A DNA stretch of 45,502 nucleotides from Eubacteriaceae bacterium. GTDB taxonomy: Bacteria; Bacillota; Clostridia; Peptostreptococcales; Anaerovoracaceae. The number at the start of each line of letters is the position of its first letter. The stretch's first letter is position 1. The stretch covers positions 1 to 45,502 of the forward strand of contig JAQXLM010000141.1 in NCBI GenBank assembly GCA_029012125.1, written 5' to 3'. Shown piece after piece: positions 17,600 through 25,394 of this stretch. The notes under the pieces are model-generated. The model was not told the origin of the DNA. It saw only the letters and a list, made by a program, of their open reading frames with translations, and made no database searches. A program made the translations under genes and the position numbers.

Positions 17600-18328
17600 A
17601 TGGGTAGACACGGTACAATAGCAGGAAGAAAAGCAGCACAGGACTCCAAAAGAGCTGCAATGTTTACTAAATATGCAAAGGCTATTACAGTAGCAGCTAA
17701 AGACGGAGGAGATCCGGAATACAATGCCGGACTGAGAGTTGCAATTGAAAAAGCAAAGGCAATCAGTATGCCTAATGATAACATTCAGAGAGCCATCAAG
17801 AAAGGTACAGGTGAACTGGGTGGAGCATCATATGAAGAACTTTCTTTTGAAGGATACGGTGCAGGTGGAGTTGCAGTTATTGTAAACTGTCTGACAGATA
17901 ATACTAACAGAACAACTTCATTCGTAAGATCAACTTTTGATAAGCACGGTGGAAACCTGGGAACTCCCGGATGTGTTTCATACATGTTCTCAAGAAAGGG
18001 TGTACTTATCATCGAAAAAACAGATGAAATCGACGAAGATGAATTAATGGAAGTAGCACTTGAATCCGGTGCAGATGATATGGTTACTGAGGATGACAGC
18101 TTTACTGTTTACACAGAACCTAATGCATATACTGATGTATATCAGGCACTGAAGGATGCAGGCTATGAATTTATCGAATCAGATATCGAATTCGTACCAT
18201 CTATGGAAAGCAATCCAACTGAAGAACATGATATTAAGAAACTTCAGAAGATGATTGATATTCTGGAAGATAACGATGACGTCCAGAAAGTTCAGACTAA
18301 CTGCGGAATCGATCTTTATGAAGCATAA
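17600..18328 (+). CDS. yebC: YebC/PmpR family protein
   Basis: A 242-residue three-domain protein of the YebC/TACO1 family. The N-terminus GRHGTIAGRKAAQDSKRA, then AMPNDNIQRAIKKGTGE-like and YEGYGAGGVAVIVNCLTDN segments, and the acidic C-terminal part are all typical. Family members have been described as DNA-binding regulators and, more recently, as ribosome-associated factors helping translation through difficult stretches such as polyprolines. It stands as a single gene with its own promoter, an AAGGAGGTG site eight bases or so before the ATG, and a strong terminator. Length is standard. Confidence 0.95.
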   Translation: MGRHGTIAGRKAAQDSKRAAMFTKYAKAITVAAKDGGDPEYNAGLRVAIEKAKAISMPNDNIQRAIKKGTGELGGASYEELSFEGYGAGGVAVIVNCLTDNTNRTTSFVRSTFDKHGGNLGTPGCVSYMFSRKGVLIIEKTDEIDEDELMEVALESGADDMVTEDDSFTVYTEPNAYTDVYQALKDAGYEFIESDIEFVPSMESNPTEEHDIKKLQKMIDILEDNDDVQKVQTNCGIDLYEA

Positions 18329-18355
18329 TTAAATACTGTTTCAGACATGAAAAAC

Positions 18356-18408
18356 AAATGCTGTCGAATTATGGACATTTCCATAGAGTCGACAGCATTT
18401 TCTTTAGA
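18356..18408 (+). terminator. Strong terminator of yebC
   Basis: A 12-bp perfect stem, AAATGCTGTCGA (18356-18367) with TCGACAGCATTT (18389-18400), containing a second small ATGG/CCAT hairpin in its loop and followed by TCTTT. A-rich sequence on its other side means it could also stop minus-strand read-through from the 6S RNA gene. Confidence 0.85.
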
Positions 18409-18410
18409 TG

Positions 18411-18588
18411 AAAAAGGCCCGAATTCAACGTTAGGATATAATTGACGCCCTATCATCCGATAGGTGGGTGTCCTGCCCGATGCGTCTGTCTTCCACTCGA
18501 TGGAGGCTTGACATAGTCACCGTGGACCCGGACTCCCTTAAAATAAGTGTAGGTTCAATTATGGTTCCTAACAAAAGATTCAGGTCTT
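18411..18588 (-). ncRNA. ssrS: 6S RNA (predicted)
   Basis: About 178 nt on the minus strand folding into a long rod with a central bubble. Read on the minus strand, the ends pair: GACCTGAATC near the 5' end with GAATTCGGGCC at the 3' end, then GTTAGGA with TCCTAAC, then ATAATTGA with TCAATTAT. The 3' side of the bubble carries the small hairpin CCTATC/GATAGG preceded by CACCC, as I recall for Firmicutes 6S RNAs. Upper stem and apical hairpin follow (TGTC/GACA, CTCCA/TGGAAG). The 3' end is GGGCC plus five T. Size, shape, isolated promoter and terminator fit 6S RNA, which binds sigma-A holoenzyme by mimicking an open promoter. A covariance search was not possible here. Confidence 0.75.
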
Positions 18589-18594
18589 GATACT

Positions 18595-18623
18595 ATTATA
18601 GCTCATAACAGACAAAATATCAC
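18595..18623 (-). promoter_or_regulatory. Promoter of the 6S RNA gene
   Basis: On the minus strand: GTGATA (18623-18618), a 17-bp spacer, and perfect TATAAT (18600-18595). Transcription would start near 18588, exactly at the 5' end of the folded RNA. Confidence 0.7.
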
Positions 18624-18666
18624 TAATAAAATATGGAAATTCAATAAAAAAACAAGGCGTATTTTA

Positions 18667-18694
18667 TTGCCTAATTATCTAAAAATGATATAAT
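18667..18694 (+). promoter_or_regulatory. Promoter for the FNT channel gene and polA
   Basis: TTGCCT (18667-18672), 16-bp spacer, TATAAT (18689-18694); a second TATAAT copy follows at 18695-18700. It is divergent from the 6S promoter and 45 bp upstream of the next gene. The stretch 18601-18738 holds nothing else I can name. Confidence 0.6.
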
Positions 18695-18738
18695 TATAAT
18701 ATGTGTGCATATTTAGAAACGAATAGAACGGAGCAAAA

Positions 18739-19533
18739 ATGATAAACCTTAAACCAGATGAGATATTAGAACAAACCATTTGCACTTCAGCGGTAAAAGC
18801 TTCAGGAAGCCTGAAAAAGCTGACAATTTTAGGAGTCTTTGCCGGAATGTTCATAGCAATGGGAGGAGCGGCAGCCAACATGTGCAGTTATTGTTTTCTT
18901 GCAGATGCCGCGACTGTAGGAATCGGCAGAATGATAAGCGGACTGATATTTCCGGCAGGCTTGATAATGGTAGTTTTGGCCGGTGGTGAGCTTTTTACAG
19001 GAAACTGCATGATGGTTGCAGGAATACTGGATAATAGAATAACCGTCGGTGGAATGCTCAGAAACTGGACTATTGTATATATCGCTAACTTTATAGGCGG
19101 AGCATTGATTGCATGGATGTTTGTTTATGGCGGTTTAATTGATACAGGAAAGGGTATGCTTGAAACTGTTATGATAAACAGTGCAGTGGCTAAGGTCTCC
19201 CTCAATTTCGGACAGGCCTTCATAAGAGGTATTCTATGTAATATTCTGGTCTGCATTGCTGTATGGATAGGTACAGGTGCAGATTCTACCGTAGGAAAGA
19301 TTTTCGGTATGTTCTTTCCTATATGGGCTTTTGTAGCATCAGGTTATGAGCACAGTGTGGCAAACATGTTTTTTGTTCCTGCAGGAATCTTTGCTGACGG
19401 TGGTGCTACTGAAGGACTAAACTGGATTGGATTTCTGGTGAACAACCTTATTCCTGTAACACTTGGTAATATAGCAGGTGGTGGATTATTTGTTGCCGGA
19501 TTGTACTATTTTGCATTAAAGGGAAAAGAGTAA
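18739..19533 (+). CDS. Formate/nitrite transporter (FNT) family channel
   Basis: A 264-residue membrane protein with six hydrophobic segments. FNT hallmarks include the GMFIAMGGAA segment of the first helix, the GGELFTGNCMM region with the conserved broken-helix loop, GILCNILVCIAVW, and the GYEHSVANMFF motif bearing the central pore histidine. FocA and NirC homologues form pentamers that pass formate, nitrite or related monovalent anions. In an anaerobic fermenter formate is the likely substrate, but no formate-lyase or nitrite gene adjoins it. Its TAA overlaps the polA ATG by one base (TAATG), so termination-reinitiation coupling is likely. A GGAG site precedes the start. Confidence 0.92.
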   Translation: MINLKPDEILEQTICTSAVKASGSLKKLTILGVFAGMFIAMGGAAANMCSYCFLADAATVGIGRMISGLIFPAGLIMVVLAGGELFTGNCMMVAGILDNRITVGGMLRNWTIVYIANFIGGALIAWMFVYGGLIDTGKGMLETVMINSAVAKVSLNFGQAFIRGILCNILVCIAVWIGTGADSTVGKIFGMFFPIWAFVASGYEHSVANMFFVPAGIFADGGATEGLNWIGFLVNNLIPVTLGNIAGGGLFVAGLYYFALKGKE

Positions 19534-22196
19534 TGTCTAAAAGAATTGTAATTATCGATGGAAACAGCCTGATTAACAGGGCTTATTATGCTATGCAGAG
19601 ACCGATGATAACCAAGGATGGAGTTTACACTCAGGGTATCTACGGTTTTATAAACATGTTAAACAAAATACAAGATGACTATGCACCTGACTATATGGCT
19701 GTTGCATGGGACAGAAAGGCACCTACCTTCAGACATGAGGAGTATAAGGAATATAAGGCCGGCAGGAAAAAAATGCCTATGGAACTGGCTATGGAACTGC
19801 CTATTATGAAGGATATTCTTAATGCCATGAACATAGCTAACCTGGAAATTGACGGATTTGAAGCAGATGATATCATAGGAACAGTTGCTCGCATTGCCGA
19901 GGAAGAAGGGTTTGAACCATTGATTATTACCGGAGATAAGGATGCATTACAGCTGGCAACTGATATTACCCATGTTCTCATAACCAGAAAGGGAATAACC
20001 GATTTTGATCTTTATGACAGAGACAAAATGATAGAAAGATATCAGCTTACTCCTGAACAGTTCATTGACTTAAAGGGGCTTATGGGTGATCAGTCTGACA
20101 ATATTCCAGGCATTCCGGGAGTAGGCGAGAAGACCGGAATAAAGCTTCTGACCCAGTTTGGAAGTGTTTCCAATCTGCTTGCAAACACAGATCAGATTGC
20201 CAACGAAAAACTACGTCTTAAGGTAGAGGAAAACGCTCAGCTGGCAGCTATGAGCCGCCGATTGGCTGAGATTAATAAATACGTACCTTTGGACATCAAT
20301 ATAGAGGACTATAAACTGGAAGAGCCTGACTATGATAAACTGATTGACATCTATGTTAAGCTGGAATTTAATTCTTTTCTCAAGCGCTTGTCTCCCGAAA
20401 CCCTGAGGAACAAGGAAGAACGGGAAACAGATGAAGCTGAATACGAGATGATAACAGTAGGTGATTCAGCTACTCTTGAGGTATTGAATCAGTTGCCCGC
20501 AGCATCACCGGTGATTATCAAAGTCTTCAGCGATGACAATCACGTACAGGAACCGTGTATAACCGGAATTTCAATTCTTTCAGGTGAAAAGTACTATTAT
20601 GTCAGTGTAAATGGCGATTCCGACATGGAAGCACTGATGATAAGAATTCTCAACGAAAAGAAGCTGACATATATAGGACATGATTTGATTAAAGATTATT
20701 ATACTTTGATGTATAAGGGTCTGAAAGAAATCAAAAGCTGTTTTGATACAGCTGTGGCAGGTTATGTGCTTGATCCTACAAAATCCGGCTACGATTTGAA
20801 ACTGTTAACCTTCGAACTGCTTCACTATGAGCTTCAGGACGAAAAATCCTTCCTGGAAGAAAGCAGCCAGATAGATTTACTGGGAAACAGCGACGGTAAA
20901 TATGCTGACTATGGTCTGAAGTATTGCCTGGCTGTCAAAAAAATAATGGAGATCCAGAATCGAAGACTGGATGAAAATGAACTGAAAAATGTCTTTGAAA
21001 AAATTGAATTACCTTTGATAGAAGTCCTTGCTGCTATGGAAACCGAAGGTTTTGATGCCGACAGAGACATGATTGAGCAGTTTGGTACCATGTTGAAGAG
21101 TGAGATAGATACCCTTGAACAAAGTATCTATGAGCTTGCCGGCAAAGAATTTAACATTAATTCTCCATCACAGCTTGGAGTAGTGCTGTTCGAGGATCTT
21201 GGGCTTCCGGTTATAAAGAAAACTAAGAGAGGATACAGCACAGGTGCTGAAATACTTGAAAAGTTAAAAGATAAGCATCCGATAATCGAAATGGTTCTTC
21301 AATACAGAACGCTTACTAAGCTTAACAGCACATACGTTGAAGGTTTGAAACCTTTAATAGGCAAAGACGGAAAAATAAGGGCACATTTCAGACAGACGGT
21401 AACCTCCACAGGACGTATAAGCTGTACTGAACCGAATCTTCAGAATATTCCGGTTAAACAGGAACTTGGCAGACAGCTTCGAAAAGCTTTTACAGGTGGA
21501 ACAGGAACCCTTGTCGGTGCCGACTACTCACAGATTGAACTCAGGGTGCTTGCTCATCTGTCTGAAGATTCCAATCTTCTGGAAGCCTTCAATAATGGAG
21601 ATGATATTCACAGAAACACAGCATCGAGAGTGTTCAATATTCCTTACGACCAGGTTACAAGTCTGGACAGAAGTCGTGCTAAAGCAGTTAACTTTGGTGT
21701 GATATACGGAATGAGTGGTTTCGGTCTATCGGAGAATCTAAATATTACGAGAAAAGAAGCAGAAAAATACATTGCTGATTACTTTGATAAGCACAAGGCG
21801 GTAAAGGCCTATATGGATAATCAGATTAAAGGCTGCAGGGAGAACGGATACACCGTTACCGTTATGGGACGAAAAAGATATATTCACGAGATTAATTCAT
21901 CAAATTATATGACAAGACAATTAGGTGAACGACTTGCCATGAACAGTCCCATTCAGGGTAGTGCAGCAGACATTATCAAGCTGGCAATGATTAAGGTATA
22001 CAATGAGTTGAAGGACAAGAGCTTTAAATCAAAGCTTATTCTTCAGGTTCATGACGAGCTTATCATAAAAGCAAGAAATGATGAGATAGAAGCGGTTAAA
22101 GAACTGCTGGTAAGAAATATGGAAGAGGCAATGAGTTTAAAGGTGAAACTGGAAAGTGACCTTAACGTGGGAAACACCTGGTTTGACCTGAAATAA
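19533..22196 (+). CDS. polA: DNA polymerase I
   Basis: An 887-residue family A polymerase for Okazaki-fragment processing and repair. The 5'-3' nuclease domain (about 1-290) keeps its acidic motifs, for example GFEADDIIGT and GDKDALQL, and the helix-hairpin-helix SDNIPGIPGVGEKTG. The polymerase domain has motif A (GADYSQIELRVLAHLS), motif B (RSRAKAVNFGVIYGMS) and motif C (LQVHDELI). The middle 3'-5' exonuclease-like domain lacks the DxE residues (it reads VIIKVFSDDNH) and the YxxxD motif, so proofreading is probably absent, as in Bacillus stearothermophilus Pol I. It is followed ten bases later by coaE. Confidence 0.97.
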   Translation: MSKRIVIIDGNSLINRAYYAMQRPMITKDGVYTQGIYGFINMLNKIQDDYAPDYMAVAWDRKAPTFRHEEYKEYKAGRKKMPMELAMELPIMKDILNAMNIANLEIDGFEADDIIGTVARIAEEEGFEPLIITGDKDALQLATDITHVLITRKGITDFDLYDRDKMIERYQLTPEQFIDLKGLMGDQSDNIPGIPGVGEKTGIKLLTQFGSVSNLLANTDQIANEKLRLKVEENAQLAAMSRRLAEINKYVPLDINIEDYKLEEPDYDKLIDIYVKLEFNSFLKRLSPETLRNKEERETDEAEYEMITVGDSATLEVLNQLPAASPVIIKVFSDDNHVQEPCITGISILSGEKYYYVSVNGDSDMEALMIRILNEKKLTYIGHDLIKDYYTLMYKGLKEIKSCFDTAVAGYVLDPTKSGYDLKLLTFELLHYELQDEKSFLEESSQIDLLGNSDGKYADYGLKYCLAVKKIMEIQNRRLDENELKNVFEKIELPLIEVLAAMETEGFDADRDMIEQFGTMLKSEIDTLEQSIYELAGKEFNINSPSQLGVVLFEDLGLPVIKKTKRGYSTGAEILEKLKDKHPIIEMVLQYRTLTKLNSTYVEGLKPLIGKDGKIRAHFRQTVTSTGRISCTEPNLQNIPVKQELGRQLRKAFTGGTGTLVGADYSQIELRVLAHLSEDSNLLEAFNNGDDIHRNTASRVFNIPYDQVTSLDRSRAKAVNFGVIYGMSGFGLSENLNITRKEAEKYIADYFDKHKAVKAYMDNQIKGCRENGYTVTVMGRKRYIHEINSSNYMTRQLGERLAMNSPIQGSAADIIKLAMIKVYNELKDKSFKSKLILQVHDELIIKARNDEIEAVKELLVRNMEEAMSLKVKLESDLNVGNTWFDLK

Positions 22197-22206
22197 GGGG
22201 TTACAG

Positions 22207-22815
22207 ATGAAAATCATAGGCTTGACCGGTGGAATAGGGACAGGAAAATCCACTGTTTCCGAGTATCTTGTAAAAATGGGCTACAAGGTGATTGATGCAG
22301 ATGCAATTTCTCATCAGGTTACGGAAAAGGGAAGTCCTTCACTGGATTTAATCAGAGAAAAATTCGGTAATGAGTTTTTTCTTCAGGACGGATCCCTGGA
22401 TCGAAAGAAAATGGCTCAGCTGGTTTTTAACAGTAAAAGACATAAGGATATGCTGGAGGGCATCGTTACAGAGGAAGTGTTTTCGCGAATCAGAAAACAG
22501 CTTGAAGAACTGTCTCGTGCTGAAACCTGTCCGACGACAGTCTTCCTCGATGTACCTCTTTTGTTTGAAACAGGGGCGGACTGTATGGCTGATGAGACAT
22601 GGCTTGTAACGGCAGATCTCGATACCAGAATAAAACGTGTAATGCAGAGAGATGGGATTTCCAGAGAACAGGTTTTGGAAAGAGTGTCCAATCAGATGAG
22701 TTGCGAAAAAAAGGCAGAGCTTGCTGATTTTGTAATTGATAATTCTAAAGGAAAGGAAGAACTCTACCGCAGGGTGGATGTTTTGATAGAAGAAAATGTT
22801 AATGAACAGCAGTAA
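22207..22815 (+). CDS. coaE: Dephospho-CoA kinase
   Basis: A 202-residue P-loop kinase that phosphorylates dephospho-CoA at the 3' hydroxyl to yield coenzyme A. Walker A is GGIGTGKST (residues 8-16); DADAISHQV, the LDVPLLFETG motif and the RVSNQMS segment are typical. The polA-coaE order is conserved in many Firmicutes. The stop codon lies inside the following gene. The gene uses a GGGGTTACAG upstream region with a modest ribosome-binding site. Confidence 0.96.
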   Translation: MKIIGLTGGIGTGKSTVSEYLVKMGYKVIDADAISHQVTEKGSPSLDLIREKFGNEFFLQDGSLDRKKMAQLVFNSKRHKDMLEGIVTEEVFSRIRKQLEELSRAETCPTTVFLDVPLLFETGADCMADETWLVTADLDTRIKRVMQRDGISREQVLERVSNQMSCEKKAELADFVIDNSKGKEELYRRVDVLIEENVNEQQ

Positions 22816-24430
22816 AAGTACACCGCAAAAAATATTTGATTTTTTACATGCCAATATACTGATAATTATCGTGGGAATAGTTATTATTACCAGTATTCTG
22901 TCCACATTTGCAATTCTGACAGAGGACGAGGAAGAAAAACAAGATAACAAGGACACCGTTACCTATGAGGAAACCAATAAAGTGTATCTGTCTATGGACA
23001 ATGTCAGCTCTTTAAATCCTTTATCATCAAATGACCTGGACACTTATTACATTTCACAGATACTCTACAACGGTCTTTTCAAACTGAATGATAACCTTAA
23101 CATTGAAGCTGACCTGGTAGACAGCTATTCAACCAGTGCAAAAAACGGTACAGTAGATATAAAGCTGAGAAAAGCACAGTTCAGTGACGGTGCTTCACTT
23201 AGTGCAGATGATGTGTATTTTACTGTAAATACCATTAAACAGATTGGCCAAAAAAGTCCTTATTATAATTATGTGGATAAGATTGAGAGTGTGTATGTTA
23301 CAGGAAGCAGGGAACTGACCATAGAGTTTAAGGATAAAAACGATGCAGCACTGGATAACCTGGTCTTTCCAATTGTATCACAGCAAAGCTACCAGATAGA
23401 CGAAAACAATGTTCCCGGCACAGGTCCGTACAAGTACTATAAGTATCATAAGCAGAGAATTCTTACGCTGAAGCCTAACAAACACTATTTTGGTGGAGAA
23501 GTGAAGGGTACTATTGTGTTTAAGTACGTCAAAAACAAGGATGCCTCCACAGGTCTTATTACTGCGGATATGATAACGGCATATCTGAACAGAAATGCCG
23601 ACTCCGATGCGGACGCAGAGGATAAGAATCTTAAATACACACCTGTAATCTCATCAGAGGCAGAATATCTTGGATTTAACTTTACAAACAAATACCTTAA
23701 GGACAAAAATATCAGAAAGGCTATAGCGTTGGCCATAGATGCAGAAAACATCATCAATGAGAACTATGGTGGTACGGCAGTAATGGCTGACAGTATCTAT
23801 TATCCCGGATTTATGGGAACCTCCGATACAGGGGAAAGATATATCGTAGATCAGAGGCAGTCATCGGAGCTATTAAAGGAGGCAGGATTAAAAGAACTGA
23901 ATGTAGATGGATATCTTGTGGACTCCAAGAATAATCCTGTTGAGTTTACTCTGGTAGTTAACAAATCTAACGGCAGCCGAGTGGATACAGCTCGTTCTAT
24001 TGCTGATGATTTGCAGAAGGTTGGCATTAAGGTTAAAATAAAGAGCCTAAGCTGGAAAAGTTATGTTAATGCCATAAATAACAGAAAATACGATCTGTAT
24101 CTTGGAGGCTACAGCTTTGATAAACAGTTCAACCTGAAGTCCTTATTCAGCAAGTCAAAATTGAAAGGTTTCTCCAATACAGACCTGACTGAATGTGTGA
24201 ATAGGATGGAATATGCACTTACAGCAAAAAAACAGGCGGAAAACTTTATAAAGCTTGATGGGCTCCTTGCTGAAGAGACTCCCTACTATTGCATCTGTTA
24301 TAAAACATACGGATTTATTACGGTAAAGCATTTCGAAAGCAAATCAAAACCTACATTCTTTAACATTTACAGAGACTGCAATGAATGGGTATGGAAAAAG
24401 GCAGTTTCTGTAAAAACAGATGAGAAATAA
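22796..24430 (+). CDS. Family-5 (oligopeptide-type) solute-binding protein, membrane-anchored
   Basis: A 544-residue protein of the SBP_bac_5 (DppA/OppA) family. The N-terminal 15 residues are polar, followed by one hydrophobic segment (about 17-40: ILIIIVGIVIITSILSTFAIL) and an acidic linker, then the binding fold with SSLNPLSSNDLDTYYISQILYNGLF, DGASLSADDVYFTV and GTGPYKYYKY. No lipobox cysteine follows the hydrophobic segment, so the protein appears to be tethered by an uncleaved helix, unlike ordinary Gram-positive binding proteins. No ABC permease or ATPase gene is near. The start may be 22796 or 22802; both overlap coaE. Ligand is unknown; peptides are the family default. Confidence 0.85.
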   Translation: MLMNSSKSTPQKIFDFLHANILIIIVGIVIITSILSTFAILTEDEEEKQDNKDTVTYEETNKVYLSMDNVSSLNPLSSNDLDTYYISQILYNGLFKLNDNLNIEADLVDSYSTSAKNGTVDIKLRKAQFSDGASLSADDVYFTVNTIKQIGQKSPYYNYVDKIESVYVTGSRELTIEFKDKNDAALDNLVFPIVSQQSYQIDENNVPGTGPYKYYKYHKQRILTLKPNKHYFGGEVKGTIVFKYVKNKDASTGLITADMITAYLNRNADSDADAEDKNLKYTPVISSEAEYLGFNFTNKYLKDKNIRKAIALAIDAENIINENYGGTAVMADSIYYPGFMGTSDTGERYIVDQRQSSELLKEAGLKELNVDGYLVDSKNNPVEFTLVVNKSNGSRVDTARSIADDLQKVGIKVKIKSLSWKSYVNAINNRKYDLYLGGYSFDKQFNLKSLFSKSKLKGFSNTDLTECVNRMEYALTAKKQAENFIKLDGLLAEETPYYCICYKTYGFITVKHFESKSKPTFFNIYRDCNEWVWKKAVSVKTDEK

Positions 24431-24443
24431 TAGAATGTTATGC

Positions 24444-24472
24444 TTGAAGTTTATTCGAAATAGTGGTATTAT
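24444..24472 (+). promoter_or_regulatory. Promoter of tRNA-Leu(GAG)
   Basis: TTGAAG (24444-24449), 17-bp spacer, TATTAT (24467-24472), about 15 bp before the mature tRNA. Confidence 0.65.
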
Positions 24473-24486
24473 ACTAGATGTGATTT

Positions 24487-24570
24487 GCGGTTGTGGCGGA
24501 ATGGCAGACGCGCACGGTTGAGGGCCGTGTGGGGCAACTCGTGCTGGTTCAAGTCCAGTCAGCCGCACCA
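24487..24570 (+). tRNA. tRNA-Leu (anticodon GAG)
   Basis: An 84-nt class II tRNA with encoded CCA. The acceptor GCGGTTG pairs with CAGCCGC (one G-U). The anticodon arm is CACGG-TTGAGGG-CCGTG, giving anticodon GAG, which reads CUU/CUC leucine codons. A long variable arm and the GGTTCAAGTCC T-arm are present. Confidence 0.95.
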
Positions 24571-24572
24571 TT

Positions 24573-24606
24573 ATTAGGACCAACATGGGATTGTGTTGGT
24601 CCTAAT
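24573..24606 (+). other. Perfect 13-bp inverted repeat between the two tRNA-Leu genes
   Basis: ATTAGGACCAACA (24573-24585) and TGTTGGTCCTAAT (24594-24606) form a 13-bp hairpin with an eight-base loop. It begins three bases after the CCA end of the first tRNA. No T-tract follows, so it is not a standard intrinsic terminator; it may be a processing or 3'-end-blocking structure. Confidence 0.7.
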
Positions 24607-24624
24607 AGATTGCATAAATTATCA

Positions 24625-24653
24625 TTGACTGTCAATAGCTCATATGCTAGAAT
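24625..24653 (+). promoter_or_regulatory. Promoter of tRNA-Leu(CAA)
   Basis: TTGACT (24625-24630), 17-bp spacer, TAGAAT (24648-24653) preceded by TGC, an extended -10. It sits 12 bp before the mature tRNA, so this tRNA has its own strong promoter. Confidence 0.82.
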
Positions 24654-24664
24654 AATTTTGTTAC

Positions 24665-24751
24665 GCCGGCGTGATGGAATTGGCAGACGTGCGGGATTCA
24701 AAATCCCGTGGTGGCAACACCGTATGGGTTCGACCCCCATCGCCGGCACCA
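24665..24751 (+). tRNA. tRNA-Leu (anticodon CAA)
   Basis: An 87-nt class II tRNA with encoded CCA. The acceptor GCCGGCG pairs with CGCCGGC. The anticodon arm CGGGA-TTCAAAA-TCCCG gives anticodon CAA, decoding UUG leucine codons. Long variable arm and GGTTCGACCCC T-arm are intact. Confidence 0.96.
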
Positions 24752-24789
24752 TTTGAAAAATAATATTAATAAAGAATACGGAGGAAAAC

Positions 24790-25179
24790 ATGGGCGGCAA
24801 TAATGGAACATTAGTTGGAAATATTGTAATGTTAGTAGCTGTATTTGCAGCATTTTACTTTTTCCTAATCAGACCACAGAAAAAGAAGGACAGAAGCATT
24901 CAGGATATGAGAAATAACCTTCAGGTTGGAGATGAAGTTGTTACAATCGGCGGAATCTGTGGTAAAATTGTAAAAACTAAGGCAGATACTATTGTTATTC
25001 AGGTTGGAGCAGACAGAGTTAAGTTTGAAATGATGAGATGGGCTATTTCATCTGTAACAAGCACTAAGAACGCTCCTAAACAGGAAGAGGAAGCTCCTAA
25101 GAAGGTTGTCCCTAAGAGACTTAAGAAGGACGATGTTGAACCTGTTGAAGAAGAAGTAAATGCACCTGAAGAAAACTAA
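24790..25179 (+). CDS. yajC: Preprotein translocase subunit YajC
   Basis: A 129-residue protein with one membrane helix (about residues 10-32) ending in FFLIRPQKKKDRS, the family signature, followed by the small cytosolic domain (LQVGDEVVTIGGICGKIVK). YajC associates with SecDF in the Sec holotranslocon; its deletion is usually tolerated. The C-terminal 40 residues are a charged Glu/Lys/Pro-rich extension beyond the usual 85-100 residues. GGAGG lies five bases before the ATG. SecDF follows after a terminator, so the two are neighbours but separately transcribed. Confidence 0.93.
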   Translation: MGGNNGTLVGNIVMLVAVFAAFYFFLIRPQKKKDRSIQDMRNNLQVGDEVVTIGGICGKIVKTKADTIVIQVGADRVKFEMMRWAISSVTSTKNAPKQEEEAPKKVVPKRLKKDDVEPVEEEVNAPEEN

Positions 25180-25204
25180 AATTTCATTATCGAGGAACAT
25201 CCGG

Positions 25205-25231
25205 CACAGCTCATTTATGAGCTGTGTTTTT
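25205..25231 (+). terminator. Intrinsic terminator of yajC
   Basis: CACAGCTCA pairs perfectly with TGAGCTGTG (9 bp, four-base loop) and is followed by five T. Confidence 0.92.
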
Positions 25232-25265
25232 GTTTATTTTGAGCCATTTTTTTGACATTTTCCCC

Positions 25266-25294
25266 TTGCCGAGAGTAGCAAAAAGTAGTAGAAT
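25266..25294 (+). promoter_or_regulatory. Probable promoter of secDF
   Basis: TTGCCG (25266-25271), 17-bp spacer, TAGAAT (25289-25294). A lone TTGACA at 25252 has no matching -10. The leader of about 95 bases that follows is very A/T-rich, with TTCACAA (25311-25317) complementary to TTGTGAA (25352-25358) around a CTTTTTTT/AAAAAAAG element. Confidence 0.55.
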
Positions 25295-25394
25295 AAAATG
25301 TAAAATAATATTCACAATTTGTTTCTTTTTTTATAAAAAAAGCATTTTAATTTGTGAAAATAAATAAACAACTCAAAGAAAGAGAGACTAACAA

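Noticed and set aside
18411..18600. Riboswitch for the FNT channel gene on the plus strand
   Set aside because: The fold is equally possible on both strands, but the promoter and T-tract are on the minus strand and there is no plus-strand terminator or RBS-sequestering element linked to the channel gene.
22348..22956. 202-codon open frame on the minus strand across coaE
   Set aside because: Shadow of coaE and the following gene: Phe/Ile/Cys-rich product with no domain, no ribosome-binding site, and strong coding evidence on the plus strand.
24493..24756. Plus-strand 87-codon frame spanning both tRNA-Leu genes
   Set aside because: Translation of tRNA sequence; not a protein gene.
25252..25257. 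Isolated TTGACA upstream of secDF
   Set aside because: No acceptable -10 at 16-18 bp; the TTGCCG/TAGAAT pair downstream is better.
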